The notes under the pieces: generated by a model
Told to the model about the DNA's origin: nothing
The model's database searches: none
The model's input: the letters and a program-made list of their open reading frames with translations, nothing else
Part shown: positions 50,591 to 58,539 of the stretch, piece by piece
Layout of the letters: each line of letters begins with the position of its first letter
How positions within the stretch are numbered: the stretch's first letter is position 1
Source of the DNA: Treponema sp.
Lineage (GTDB): Bacteria; Spirochaetota; Spirochaetia; Treponematales; Treponemataceae
Direction of reading: 5' to 3'
Length of the DNA: 64,000 bases
NCBI GenBank assembly: GCA_016296205.1
Contig: JAEDJS010000002.1
Coordinates: forward strand, 13,241-77,240
Made by a program: the position numbers and the translations under genes

Positions 50591-52357
50591 TTACATGATT
50601 TCTTCAAGGTTGATTTCACCGGCAACACATGGAACAGTGATTTCCCAGTTTGTAAGAACTTGTGGATGAAGTTCACCAAAGATTCCAACCTGTTTTCCAT
50701 TTACCATAATTGCAGCCTGGCGTCCTGGAATAAATCTTGGATCTTCTGTTTCTTTAACTTCGTACTGGTGATCAAGGTAATACAAAAGTGTGCTTACTTC
50801 TGATGCAGCTTCGTTAAAGTTTGCGTTACTTGCAACAGTAATAAATCCCAAACTCTGAATTGTTTTTGTTCCAGTATTTTCGCTTGGTTCAATAAATGCA
50901 ACCTTTCCGATTTCATAAATCTTGTGAGGGTAAACTGCATTTCCACTCTGGCTTTCTGATTCCAAAAGTGAAGGAATAATTGAAGGACGAATGAACTGGT
51001 AGTTTTCGCTCATTGGATTTGCAACTTCGATTACTTTTTCTGCAGAAATATTCATGCGGTCAATGTAATTCTTTTTTGAACCCATGTAGTTAAAAATCAT
51101 TTCCTGGTAACCCATACCAGTAAGAATATTTTTTGCTTTGCGGCTGAATAAAGTAATTGGCAGCAAGCGTCCGATTGTAAAATCATTTGGTTTTGCTGGT
51201 TCAAAAGAATCAAGGCCACGACCAATCATTACATCTTCTACAACATCAGCTTCGTGGAGAAAGTCGTTGCGGTAAGGTGCAGGTGCAATTGTATATAGAA
51301 CATCGTTTTTGTTTGCCTTGCAGTAAGGTGCGGTTTTTTCAGTTGTATCAATTGCTTTGTATGTAACGCTGTTGCCCATTTTTTCAAGAGCTTCAAGCAT
51401 TTCTTTTTCTGTAAGGTCGCATCCAAGTTTTTTGTTTGCTGCAGAAAGGTGTGCATCTGTTGTTGGCTGGAAATAGAATGGAGTTACGATTGTTTTTCCA
51501 AAACCAGTGTCGTATGGATGTTCAACTTTTACTGGAAGAATTTCGTAACCTGCATCGGCAAAGTCACAGGCAACAATGTTTGCGCTTAACAAAAGGCTTT
51601 CCATTTCGCTTCCTGTAAGTTCAACCATCAAATCTTTATCGCCAACTTTAACCTGTCCCAAAGTTGCGCTGTTGATGATTGGAGCCATACTCATTGTTTC
51701 TCCGCGATTGTCTGTAAGAAGAGGGAACTTTTTCATTCCTTCAAGAATCCATCCGAAATCTTTTCCTTTTGGATGATCTTTGAGAATCTGGCGGCAAGTC
51801 ATTGGCTGATCACACTGGAGTGGAATAAAACTTGTTGTGTCTGGATCAACTGCTTTATAGTGAACTGGCCACTGAATATCTGCAACACGGTAAACACCCA
51901 TTGAAACAGTTTTGCGTTTGCGACCAAAGTTCCAGCAGAGTTTTTCCTGAGTCTGAATAATATCAAGAAGCATTGGTTCATCAATTGGTTTTCCTGAAAT
52001 AACAAATGAAACCATATATGGACGAATGTCTTTAAGTTCTGGATCAACTGTAACTACACGTTCGGCTGTATCAAGAATTTTTTCTTTTGTTGACATAAAT
52101 TTTGTGTAGTCATTTTTCTTTCCGCCTGCATGTTCACGGAGACAACGGGCAAGTCCTGCAGTACTCCAAAGGTCAGGGCGGTTTGTGTCATTCAATTCGA
52201 TTTTGATAACACGTTCTGCTTCTGGCAAAGTTTCATCTGGTTTTTCATCCAATTCTGCTTTTGCCGTTGTAAGAACTTTTTCGAAAACTTCCCAGTCGTT
52301 GTATTTTTTTCCTAAAAGGTTGAAAAATAAATTCTGGTTAACTTCAATTTTTGGCAT
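50591..52357 (-). CDS. pheT: phenylalanyl-tRNA synthetase beta subunit, archaeal-type
   Basis: A 588-residue PheT, some 200 residues shorter than the usual bacterial form. It begins directly with the B1-like region (MPKIEVNQNLFFNLLGKKY) and lacks the N-terminal OB-fold (EMAP-like) and C-terminal anticodon-binding domains of bacterial PheT. B3/B4 editing-domain features (DTNRPDLWSTAGLARCL) and the catalytic-like core end (FIPGRQAAIMVNGKQVG, FGELHPQVL) are present. Spirochaetes are known to have archaeal-type PheRS. pheS is not adjacent; it is presumably elsewhere. A GAGGAT ribosome site supports the start. Confidence 0.95.
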   Translation of the reverse strand: MPKIEVNQNLFFNLLGKKYNDWEVFEKVLTTAKAELDEKPDETLPEAERVIKIELNDTNRPDLWSTAGLARCLREHAGGKKNDYTKFMSTKEKILDTAERVVTVDPELKDIRPYMVSFVISGKPIDEPMLLDIIQTQEKLCWNFGRKRKTVSMGVYRVADIQWPVHYKAVDPDTTSFIPLQCDQPMTCRQILKDHPKGKDFGWILEGMKKFPLLTDNRGETMSMAPIINSATLGQVKVGDKDLMVELTGSEMESLLLSANIVACDFADAGYEILPVKVEHPYDTGFGKTIVTPFYFQPTTDAHLSAANKKLGCDLTEKEMLEALEKMGNSVTYKAIDTTEKTAPYCKANKNDVLYTIAPAPYRNDFLHEADVVEDVMIGRGLDSFEPAKPNDFTIGRLLPITLFSRKAKNILTGMGYQEMIFNYMGSKKNYIDRMNISAEKVIEVANPMSENYQFIRPSIIPSLLESESQSGNAVYPHKIYEIGKVAFIEPSENTGTKTIQSLGFITVASNANFNEAASEVSTLLYYLDHQYEVKETEDPRFIPGRQAAIMVNGKQVGIFGELHPQVLTNWEITVPCVAGEINLEEIM

Positions 52358-52500
52358 GATATCCTCTTTGAAAAATATTTGGAATTTATTTTAACGAATT
52401 GTGTATGAATTGTCTAGTTTGAAAATAAATTGATAATTGGCAAAAAAGTGTAACAATTTATTCTGGAGAATTCATAGATTATACCTGGTGAATTTGAATA

Positions 52501-52648
52501 AAAAGGGGTTGTCTCAAAAGAATTAAGCCTCTGTCATTCTGAACCTGATTCAGACATTCTGAACCTGATTCAGAAACTTAAGCACTATATATAGTGTGGA
52601 TGCTGAAATAAATTCAACATGACAGGACTTATTGGACAGCCCCTTTTT
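52501..52648. repeat. TIR-bounded repeat element, 148 bp (copy 2)
   Basis: Left end AAAAGGGGTTGTC, right end GACAGCCCCTTTTT: imperfect inverted repeats (one G:T). Interior: AAGCCTCTGTCATTCTGAACCTGATTCAG, a second copy of CATTCTGAACCTGATTCAG, the palindrome CACTATATATAGTG (52582-52595), and AACATGACAGG. The left 40 bp match the reverse complement of the right end of the 24.6-kb element. The 332 bp between pheT and the GH31 gene hold this element and the AT-rich pheT upstream region; I see no other gene. Confidence 0.75.
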
Positions 52649-52689
52649 ATTTTTAAAGATTGAATTTTAATTCAACTTTAACAGAAATA

Positions 52690-54843
52690 TTATTCTGCTA
52701 AAGCTTCAATTGTAGTTGTATATGAACCTTTTGGGCTTACAACTGTAATTTCTTTTGGAGCATATTTTTTGTCTCCGGAAATTTTTGCGGTTAGTTTTGA
52801 TCCTTCCAGTTTATATTCAACTTTTACGAAATCTCCCGATTTGTAATTATCTGTTTCGCCGTCATCATTGTAGTATGTGAAGCTATTTTTAATGCCATCA
52901 GCGGGAAGAATGTACAAATAATCTTTTTCTTCAACTGTTGCAGGAATAATTGCTCCTTCTTTTACAAAAACTGGCAGAGACGAAATATCGCTCTTAACAG
53001 TAATTGTTTTGCCCCCCTGAACTTTTTTGAGAGTTTCAAAATTGTACCAATTTCCTTTTGGAAGATAGATTTCTTTATTTGGTTCGTCTTTAATTGGTTT
53101 GTAAACTGGGCAAACAAGAAGGCTGTCACCAAACATGTACTGATTTTCCAGGAATTCATCTGGGGTGTCTGTATCTTCGTAGAACATTGGGCGCATCATT
53201 GGAATACCATCAAGAACCTGTCTGCTTGTGCTGTAAATATATGGTAAAAGTGCATAACGGTAGTTGATATATTTGCTGATAATTGCAGTTTCTTCATCGC
53301 CAAAAATCCATGGTTCACGAGGACCTGTTCCGTGAGCACGATGAATTGGTGTAAATGCGCCAAACTGTTGCCATCTTACAAACAATTCAGGGTATGTTTT
53401 TTCGTTTACAAAACCGCCAATATCGCTTCCCCAGTAAGAAATTCCGGAAAGTCCACAGTTAAGGGCAAAAGGTACCTGCTGCTTGAGGGAAGGCCAGCTT
53501 ACAGCAATATCACCTGACCAGACGCTTACACCAAATTTTCCGCTTCCAGTGTATGCAGAGCGTGAAAGCATAAACATTCGTCTGTCTGGGTATTTTGATT
53601 TTACGCCATTGTAAATGGATTGTGACCAGTAATAGTTGTAGTAGTTGTGGAATTCTTCTTCCTTGAGTTTACCGTACATTAAATTTTTTGGAGCACGTTC
53701 TGGTTCACCTAAATCTGTCCAGAAAGCATCAATTCCTGAATCAATCATTTTAGAATATTTTTCACCAAAAAATTTACTTGCTTTTTTATGGATTGGATTT
53801 ACAATGCCACCAGATTTGCTTCCGTTAAGACACCACCAGTCACGCCAGTCTGCAATTTTTTTCTGATCGTTTTTGAGTAGCATACCTTTTGATTTAAGCT
53901 CTGCATAATTTGCTGTATCTGTGCAATAGAATGGTTCAGTAATAGTGATGAGTTTTACACCGTTTTCTTCCATATAATTGTTTAAACCTGCAACATCTGG
54001 CCAGTCCCGTGTATTTGTCCAGTCGATGTCTCCCATTTTATTAAACCAGTAAACATCTAATACAACTGCACTAAGTGGAATTTGTCTTGTTTTGAATTCT
54101 TCAATTAAATCAACAACTTCCTGCTGAGTTTTGTATCCGTATTTTGACTGAATGTAACCGAAAGCCCATTTTGGCAAAAGAGCAGAGCTTTCTGTATCAG
54201 CATAGAATTCACTTACGGCTTCTGGTATAGTTTCCATCTGTTTTACATAAGAATTAATTCTCATTGTTGATGAACGATATTTTTGAGAAATGTTTTCGTT
54301 CTGAAAATACATCTGGTCATTTCCATTGGCGGTGTAATAGCAGGACGCATTTGAATCTGTTACAAAAAAAGGAATTGTAATGTAAGCGTGATCACCATAT
54401 TTAGATTCGTTATAAAGTTTAAAAACCTGATCGCTTAAGTTGAACTGTCTTGAATGCTGTCCGAATCCGTAAAATTTTCTTGCATCTTTCCACATTCTGG
54501 ATTCACACAACTGTTTTCCTTTTTCATCTTCAAAGGTTGAAGTGTACATTTCTTTGCCTTTGTAAGATAAAGTGTAGCCTTCTTCTACAGGTGTGATTAC
54601 ATAATCATTCCAGAAGTAAGAACCGTCTTCCAGGATGGCAAAATCAACTTTAGAAGCAGGAACATTCCATTCGTAAGCTTTTGCATTTGCTTTGAATTTT
54701 TTGCAAGTTGCTTCCACCTGAACTGAATTATTTTCTGTTCCGTTAAAAGTGATTGTTATACCTTTTGCTGTAGTAAATTTTGCTGCGCTCGCCATTGATA
54801 GTGCAAACAGAGCAAATCCGGCTGTAATCAATAGTTTTTTCAT
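52690..54843 (-). CDS. secreted GH31 alpha-glucosidase/alpha-xylosidase
   Basis: A 717-residue GH31 enzyme with a cleavable signal (MKKLLITAGFALFALSMASA). Residues 25-220 are the N-terminal beta domain, and the barrel follows. The nucleophile is Asp377 in FWTDLGEPE, an exact GH31 motif, and SRSAYTGSGKFGVSVWSGD contains the acid/base Asp. C-terminal beta domains complete it. Exported, so it acts outside or in the periplasm, feeding the intracellular GH13 enzymes. Substrate (alpha-glucosides or xylosides) cannot be decided from motifs. AAGGAGG ribosome site. Confidence 0.92.
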   Translation of the reverse strand: MKKLLITAGFALFALSMASAAKFTTAKGITITFNGTENNSVQVEATCKKFKANAKAYEWNVPASKVDFAILEDGSYFWNDYVITPVEEGYTLSYKGKEMYTSTFEDEKGKQLCESRMWKDARKFYGFGQHSRQFNLSDQVFKLYNESKYGDHAYITIPFFVTDSNASCYYTANGNDQMYFQNENISQKYRSSTMRINSYVKQMETIPEAVSEFYADTESSALLPKWAFGYIQSKYGYKTQQEVVDLIEEFKTRQIPLSAVVLDVYWFNKMGDIDWTNTRDWPDVAGLNNYMEENGVKLITITEPFYCTDTANYAELKSKGMLLKNDQKKIADWRDWWCLNGSKSGGIVNPIHKKASKFFGEKYSKMIDSGIDAFWTDLGEPERAPKNLMYGKLKEEEFHNYYNYYWSQSIYNGVKSKYPDRRMFMLSRSAYTGSGKFGVSVWSGDIAVSWPSLKQQVPFALNCGLSGISYWGSDIGGFVNEKTYPELFVRWQQFGAFTPIHRAHGTGPREPWIFGDEETAIISKYINYRYALLPYIYSTSRQVLDGIPMMRPMFYEDTDTPDEFLENQYMFGDSLLVCPVYKPIKDEPNKEIYLPKGNWYNFETLKKVQGGKTITVKSDISSLPVFVKEGAIIPATVEEKDYLYILPADGIKNSFTYYNDDGETDNYKSGDFVKVEYKLEGSKLTAKISGDKKYAPKEITVVSPKGSYTTTIEALAE

Positions 54844-54907
54844 AAAAATCCTCCTTAGATTGATATTTTATATGATTTGTTACTTTAATTTATGGTAATT
54901 TTAAAAA

Positions 54908-57067
54908 TTACGGTAATTTTACTAATCCTTTTCCCCGGTAAGCACTTTTTGGGGAATTTATGGGTACAGATTGCTCTTCGCCCATGTAAATCCAGCCAAA
55001 AGTGTTGCTGTTGATTTGATATTTTGTGCCTCCCAACCAGTATAATTTTTCTTCAGGAACATTTTCTAAGCTTTGAGAAAATTCTTTGTCCCTAAAATTT
55101 TCATATTTTTGAATTGATTTTGATATTAAATTTTTGGGTACAGTTGGCTTAGGTACAGGGAATCCAAACCATTGCTGAACTGGCATATCAATGTTTTGAC
55201 CATTCATCCAACTGTTAAGTGCCTGCTGGAGTGGGAAACCAAATTTGTTGAATTTATTTTCTCCTTCAAATTTGAGTGTGTTTTGAGCAAAAAGGAATGA
55301 ACCGCTAGAAATAGGCTTTAACTGGGAATATATGGTGTCAGATTTTAGGGTGCCAGATTTTTTCATCTGTACCCATTCGTTATAAACCCGGGAATGTTTT
55401 GTGAGTGTAAATTTATGCCAGAAACTGGAGTCAAGGAGACCTTCTTTATAAAATTGACGCAAAGTTTCCATGCTGTCTATAATATTTGAATCATTTTCGT
55501 ACCAGAATCCGTAAATCATGTATGCGTGAACCAAAATTCCTGCTTCTTTAAAAGCACAGCAGCTTGCTACAATTGAATCCAAATCGGTGCCTTTATTTAT
55601 TGCATCCAGTCCTGTGTTTGTTGCAACTTCAATTCCGCCGCTAACACCGATTAATCCGCCGTAACTTAAAAAATCAGCAATGTCCCGGGTAAAGCATTTT
55701 TCAAACCGGATATTTCCCCACCAGTTTAATTTTCTGCCGTTTTCTATATTGAGCTTTGCAAATTTAACCATTGCAGTTAATGGCATTGCTTCATCAACAA
55801 AATGAATTCCAAAAGTATTATGTTTTTGCGCCTGATCTAATAAGCTGAAAAAAAGTTGCTCAATGTTTGTCATTTTAAAACTTTTTACATAATCCAAAGT
55901 TGTGTCACAAAATGCACATTTATGCCAGTAACAACCGTGGGCCATATAAGCTTTAATCCATGCTCCATCGTTCCAAAGTCTGTGCATAGGATTTGTACTG
56001 TCTGCCATTCTTGGGTAGCGGGAAAAATCAATGTCTGAAAAATCAGGGAGAAGTGTAGAGGTGAACTCATTTTCAAAACATTCAATCTGGGGCTTTTCTT
56101 CAAGTTGAGGAATAACTTTTTGCCCAGTAAAAAAACGCATTTTATAAATAGGCAAACAATTTGTGCCTTCAAAATCCTTTGTTTGAATCAACCTGCTCTC
56201 CAGTAATTCCTGGTAACTGCCATAACCTCTGTCGTAACTTAATGCATCGCAGTATTCAGAAAGTCTGATCTCCTGCACATTTCGTAATTCAGTGTTAATG
56301 AATCCGCCGCCAAAGCAGACAAATGAATCGTTAGCAAAATTATTTTTAATAAATTTACCAGTTGCAAGAGCGGCAGAAAAAGTTCCGCTAAAAGGCACAC
56401 TAATGCAGAATAAATTTTTTTCTCCAGGTTGAATTTTTGGGCATATTTTTTCTTTTAACAATGGAATGTAAAATTCCTGCATAATTGGACTGTGAATAGT
56501 TGATTCAATTTGCAAAAAATTATTACTGGAACTGGTAACTTGTTCTGCATATCGTATTAATTCAAAATTATTATCAAGTGTTACCGAAATAAAATCAGCA
56601 AGATCTGCCAGTGCGTAACTTGCAAGGGTAAAAGCGTCATCGGTTGTTAAAGAATGGTCAAGATTCTGGATATAATTTTCCATTCTGTTTCCCCGGGCAG
56701 TAAAAGGTGAAAAAACAAAACCGTGGGCAAGTTCACGGGGAACATTCTGCTGCTGAAGAATTTTGATAATCAAATCAATTTGGGAAATCCATTGATCTTT
56801 CTGGTTAATGTAACGTCTTAAATTGAATGCAGTTTCTTCCTGCCCTTTTGATTCTGCCTGTTGTGCAAGAGTTAAAGCTTTTTCCTGAGATATTTTAAAA
56901 ATTTTAGAAAGACCTTCCTTTGAGAAAATTTTCAAGAAAAGTTCATTACTCATATCAAACCAGGTTGTGTGATGCCCAAGTTTTTTAAAAAAAGCAGAAA
57001 GATATGCACCACTTGGGTAAGCCGTATTAAGTTGAACAAATGGAGGCTGAATAATAATTACGTTCAT
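54908..57067 (-). CDS. B12-binding-type radical SAM protein with CX4CX2C motif
   Basis: A 719-residue protein. The N-terminus (IIIQPPFVQLNTAYPSGAYL) and FVCFGGGFINTELRNVQ around residue 240-260 fit a cobalamin-binding-domain radical SAM protein. The cluster motif is CYWHKCAFC (Cys379, 384, 387), spaced CX4CX2C rather than the usual CX3CX2C. It is followed by FGIHFVDEAMP and a typical barrel. Its ATG overlaps the stop of the MocR-like regulator gene (ATGA), so the two are translationally coupled. Function unknown. It contains three CTGTACCC/GGGTACAG octamers. Confidence 0.8.
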   Translation of the reverse strand: MNVIIIQPPFVQLNTAYPSGAYLSAFFKKLGHHTTWFDMSNELFLKIFSKEGLSKIFKISQEKALTLAQQAESKGQEETAFNLRRYINQKDQWISQIDLIIKILQQQNVPRELAHGFVFSPFTARGNRMENYIQNLDHSLTTDDAFTLASYALADLADFISVTLDNNFELIRYAEQVTSSSNNFLQIESTIHSPIMQEFYIPLLKEKICPKIQPGEKNLFCISVPFSGTFSAALATGKFIKNNFANDSFVCFGGGFINTELRNVQEIRLSEYCDALSYDRGYGSYQELLESRLIQTKDFEGTNCLPIYKMRFFTGQKVIPQLEEKPQIECFENEFTSTLLPDFSDIDFSRYPRMADSTNPMHRLWNDGAWIKAYMAHGCYWHKCAFCDTTLDYVKSFKMTNIEQLFFSLLDQAQKHNTFGIHFVDEAMPLTAMVKFAKLNIENGRKLNWWGNIRFEKCFTRDIADFLSYGGLIGVSGGIEVATNTGLDAINKGTDLDSIVASCCAFKEAGILVHAYMIYGFWYENDSNIIDSMETLRQFYKEGLLDSSFWHKFTLTKHSRVYNEWVQMKKSGTLKSDTIYSQLKPISSGSFLFAQNTLKFEGENKFNKFGFPLQQALNSWMNGQNIDMPVQQWFGFPVPKPTVPKNLISKSIQKYENFRDKEFSQSLENVPEEKLYWLGGTKYQINSNTFGWIYMGEEQSVPINSPKSAYRGKGLVKLP

Positions 57068-58374
57068 TTTGAGTTCCAGTCTTGCAGATATTCTGTTAAA
57101 ATGAGTTGTTCCAGTATACTGGGCACATGAATTCTGGAAGTGTATAATTCACGGTATTTAGCGGCAATTTGTGGGGGCAGAATTGCAAAATTTGTGTTAA
57201 TACATGGTGACAGATTTGAAATATTTCCAAAGTAGATAGTATTGGAATGATTGTCAAAGGATTGCAAAGTTGGTTGGCCATTGCAGAAATTTGTGTCAAT
57301 TTCGATAATGATTCTGTCTGGTTTTGCCGCAGCCCATTCAATAAGAGCCCGCATAGTTTCTGTAGCGTTTACACCTTTAAATGGACTTGTAACAAGAATA
57401 TAATCAGCATTACAATTTTCCAGGTCTTTTATGTTGATTAAATCGGTTTCTGGATCACTGTTTATTGCACAAGTTAAAATTCCTGCACTGCGAATAATAT
57501 CTGCAAGATGAGAAAGGTTCTGGATAGTAGCAGTTGTCATTGCCAATACAGGAGTCTTTTTTGTTAGGCCTACAGTTGAAGCAATTTTTGCAGCGTTCAG
57601 AAGTCCTTTTCCGCTAACTTGAACTAATGGTCTGTTTATCATTTTTAAAGTGTTGTAAAAAAGTTCATCCAGGCCTGCGTTAACAATAATCTGGCTGGCA
57701 GTACAGTTTGCCTTTTTTTTAATAGAAAGAAAATTGCTGATTGCCCGCCTAAGGTTTTTTTGACCAAAAGCTTCTGGTATAACATTTTTAATATTCAGGA
57801 ATTTAGATTGAATTGATTGCAGACATTTAGAAAATTCATAAAACGGAAACTGATCTTTATTAGTAGAAAAGAAAATTTCCGGGCTTTTAAATACATTGGA
57901 ATCTTTATCAGAAATTTCATCTTTTTCTACAATTGTTTCAACTTTTTTAAGATCCTCAATCGCTTGTGCAAGATTTTCCGGCACAGGAATGGTTATAGAT
58001 TCGGAATCTTGAGGGGGTGCAGATTTAGTAGAATTTTCCGGTTGATTCAATATATCATCAACAGTTAAAATTCCTTTATTTTTTACGATTTTTGGGGATT
58101 TTACAGGTACAGATTCGTTGGGTACAGATTTATCTTGGCCAGTAATAATATATCCACTTTTGGTTACAGATTTAACAAAACCATTTTCTTTTAATAAATC
58201 ATAGGCCGCGGTTACAGTATTACGGCTGAGTTTTAAGTCTGAAGATATAGTTCGAACGCTTGGCAATTTTTGGCCTGGTTTGTAAGAACCATCATTGATT
58301 TTCTGAACAATTGCGTCATGGAGTTGGAGATAAAGTTTAACTTTACTGGTTTTATCTAAAATTAAATCTGTCAT
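57064..58374 (-). CDS. MocR-type GntR regulator without the PLP lysine
   Basis: A 436-residue protein. Residues 8-75 are a GntR winged helix (QLHDAIVQKINDGSYKPGQKL, LKLSRNTVTAAYDLL). After a ~100-residue variable linker the rest resembles a class I aminotransferase domain (LRRAISNFLSIKK, IIVNAGLDELF, VTSPFKGVNATE). Where active MocR proteins have GTFSKTL with the PLP lysine, this one reads GNISNLS, so Lys is Asn387, and the Arg region after it is also changed. The C-terminal small domain is shortened. It probably binds a ligand other than PLP or acts as a scaffold. It is the first gene of the radical SAM pair. Confidence 0.8.
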   Translation of the reverse strand: MTDLILDKTSKVKLYLQLHDAIVQKINDGSYKPGQKLPSVRTISSDLKLSRNTVTAAYDLLKENGFVKSVTKSGYIITGQDKSVPNESVPVKSPKIVKNKGILTVDDILNQPENSTKSAPPQDSESITIPVPENLAQAIEDLKKVETIVEKDEISDKDSNVFKSPEIFFSTNKDQFPFYEFSKCLQSIQSKFLNIKNVIPEAFGQKNLRRAISNFLSIKKKANCTASQIIVNAGLDELFYNTLKMINRPLVQVSGKGLLNAAKIASTVGLTKKTPVLAMTTATIQNLSHLADIIRSAGILTCAINSDPETDLINIKDLENCNADYILVTSPFKGVNATETMRALIEWAAAKPDRIIIEIDTNFCNGQPTLQSFDNHSNTIYFGNISNLSPCINTNFAILPPQIAAKYRELYTSRIHVPSILEQLILTEYLQDWNSK

Positions 58375-58380
58375 AGGTAC

Positions 58381-58410
58381 AGTTTAGTCACAGTTTTAAT
58401 ATTTTGTCTA
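58381..58410 (-). promoter_or_regulatory. promoter of the MocR-like gene, leaderless
   Basis: Minus strand: TAGACA (58410-58405), 18-bp spacer, TAAACT (58386-58381), then 6 nt (GTACCT) to the ATG at 58374. Confidence 0.65.
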
Positions 58411-58539
58411 GTTGAATTTATTAAATAATGGGGCCAGTTTTTTAATAAATTGAATTTAAATAAATTTGTTTTAAAAATTTGAAATTATGGTTTATAATGT
58501 ATATGTAAAAAATTGTAGTAGGAAAATATTTAATAAAAA

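Noticed and set aside
52358..52500. T-box or other riboswitch in the pheT leader
   Set aside because: No T-box sequence (TGGNACCGCG-like) or specifier stem was found; the region is AT-rich with only a ribosome site.
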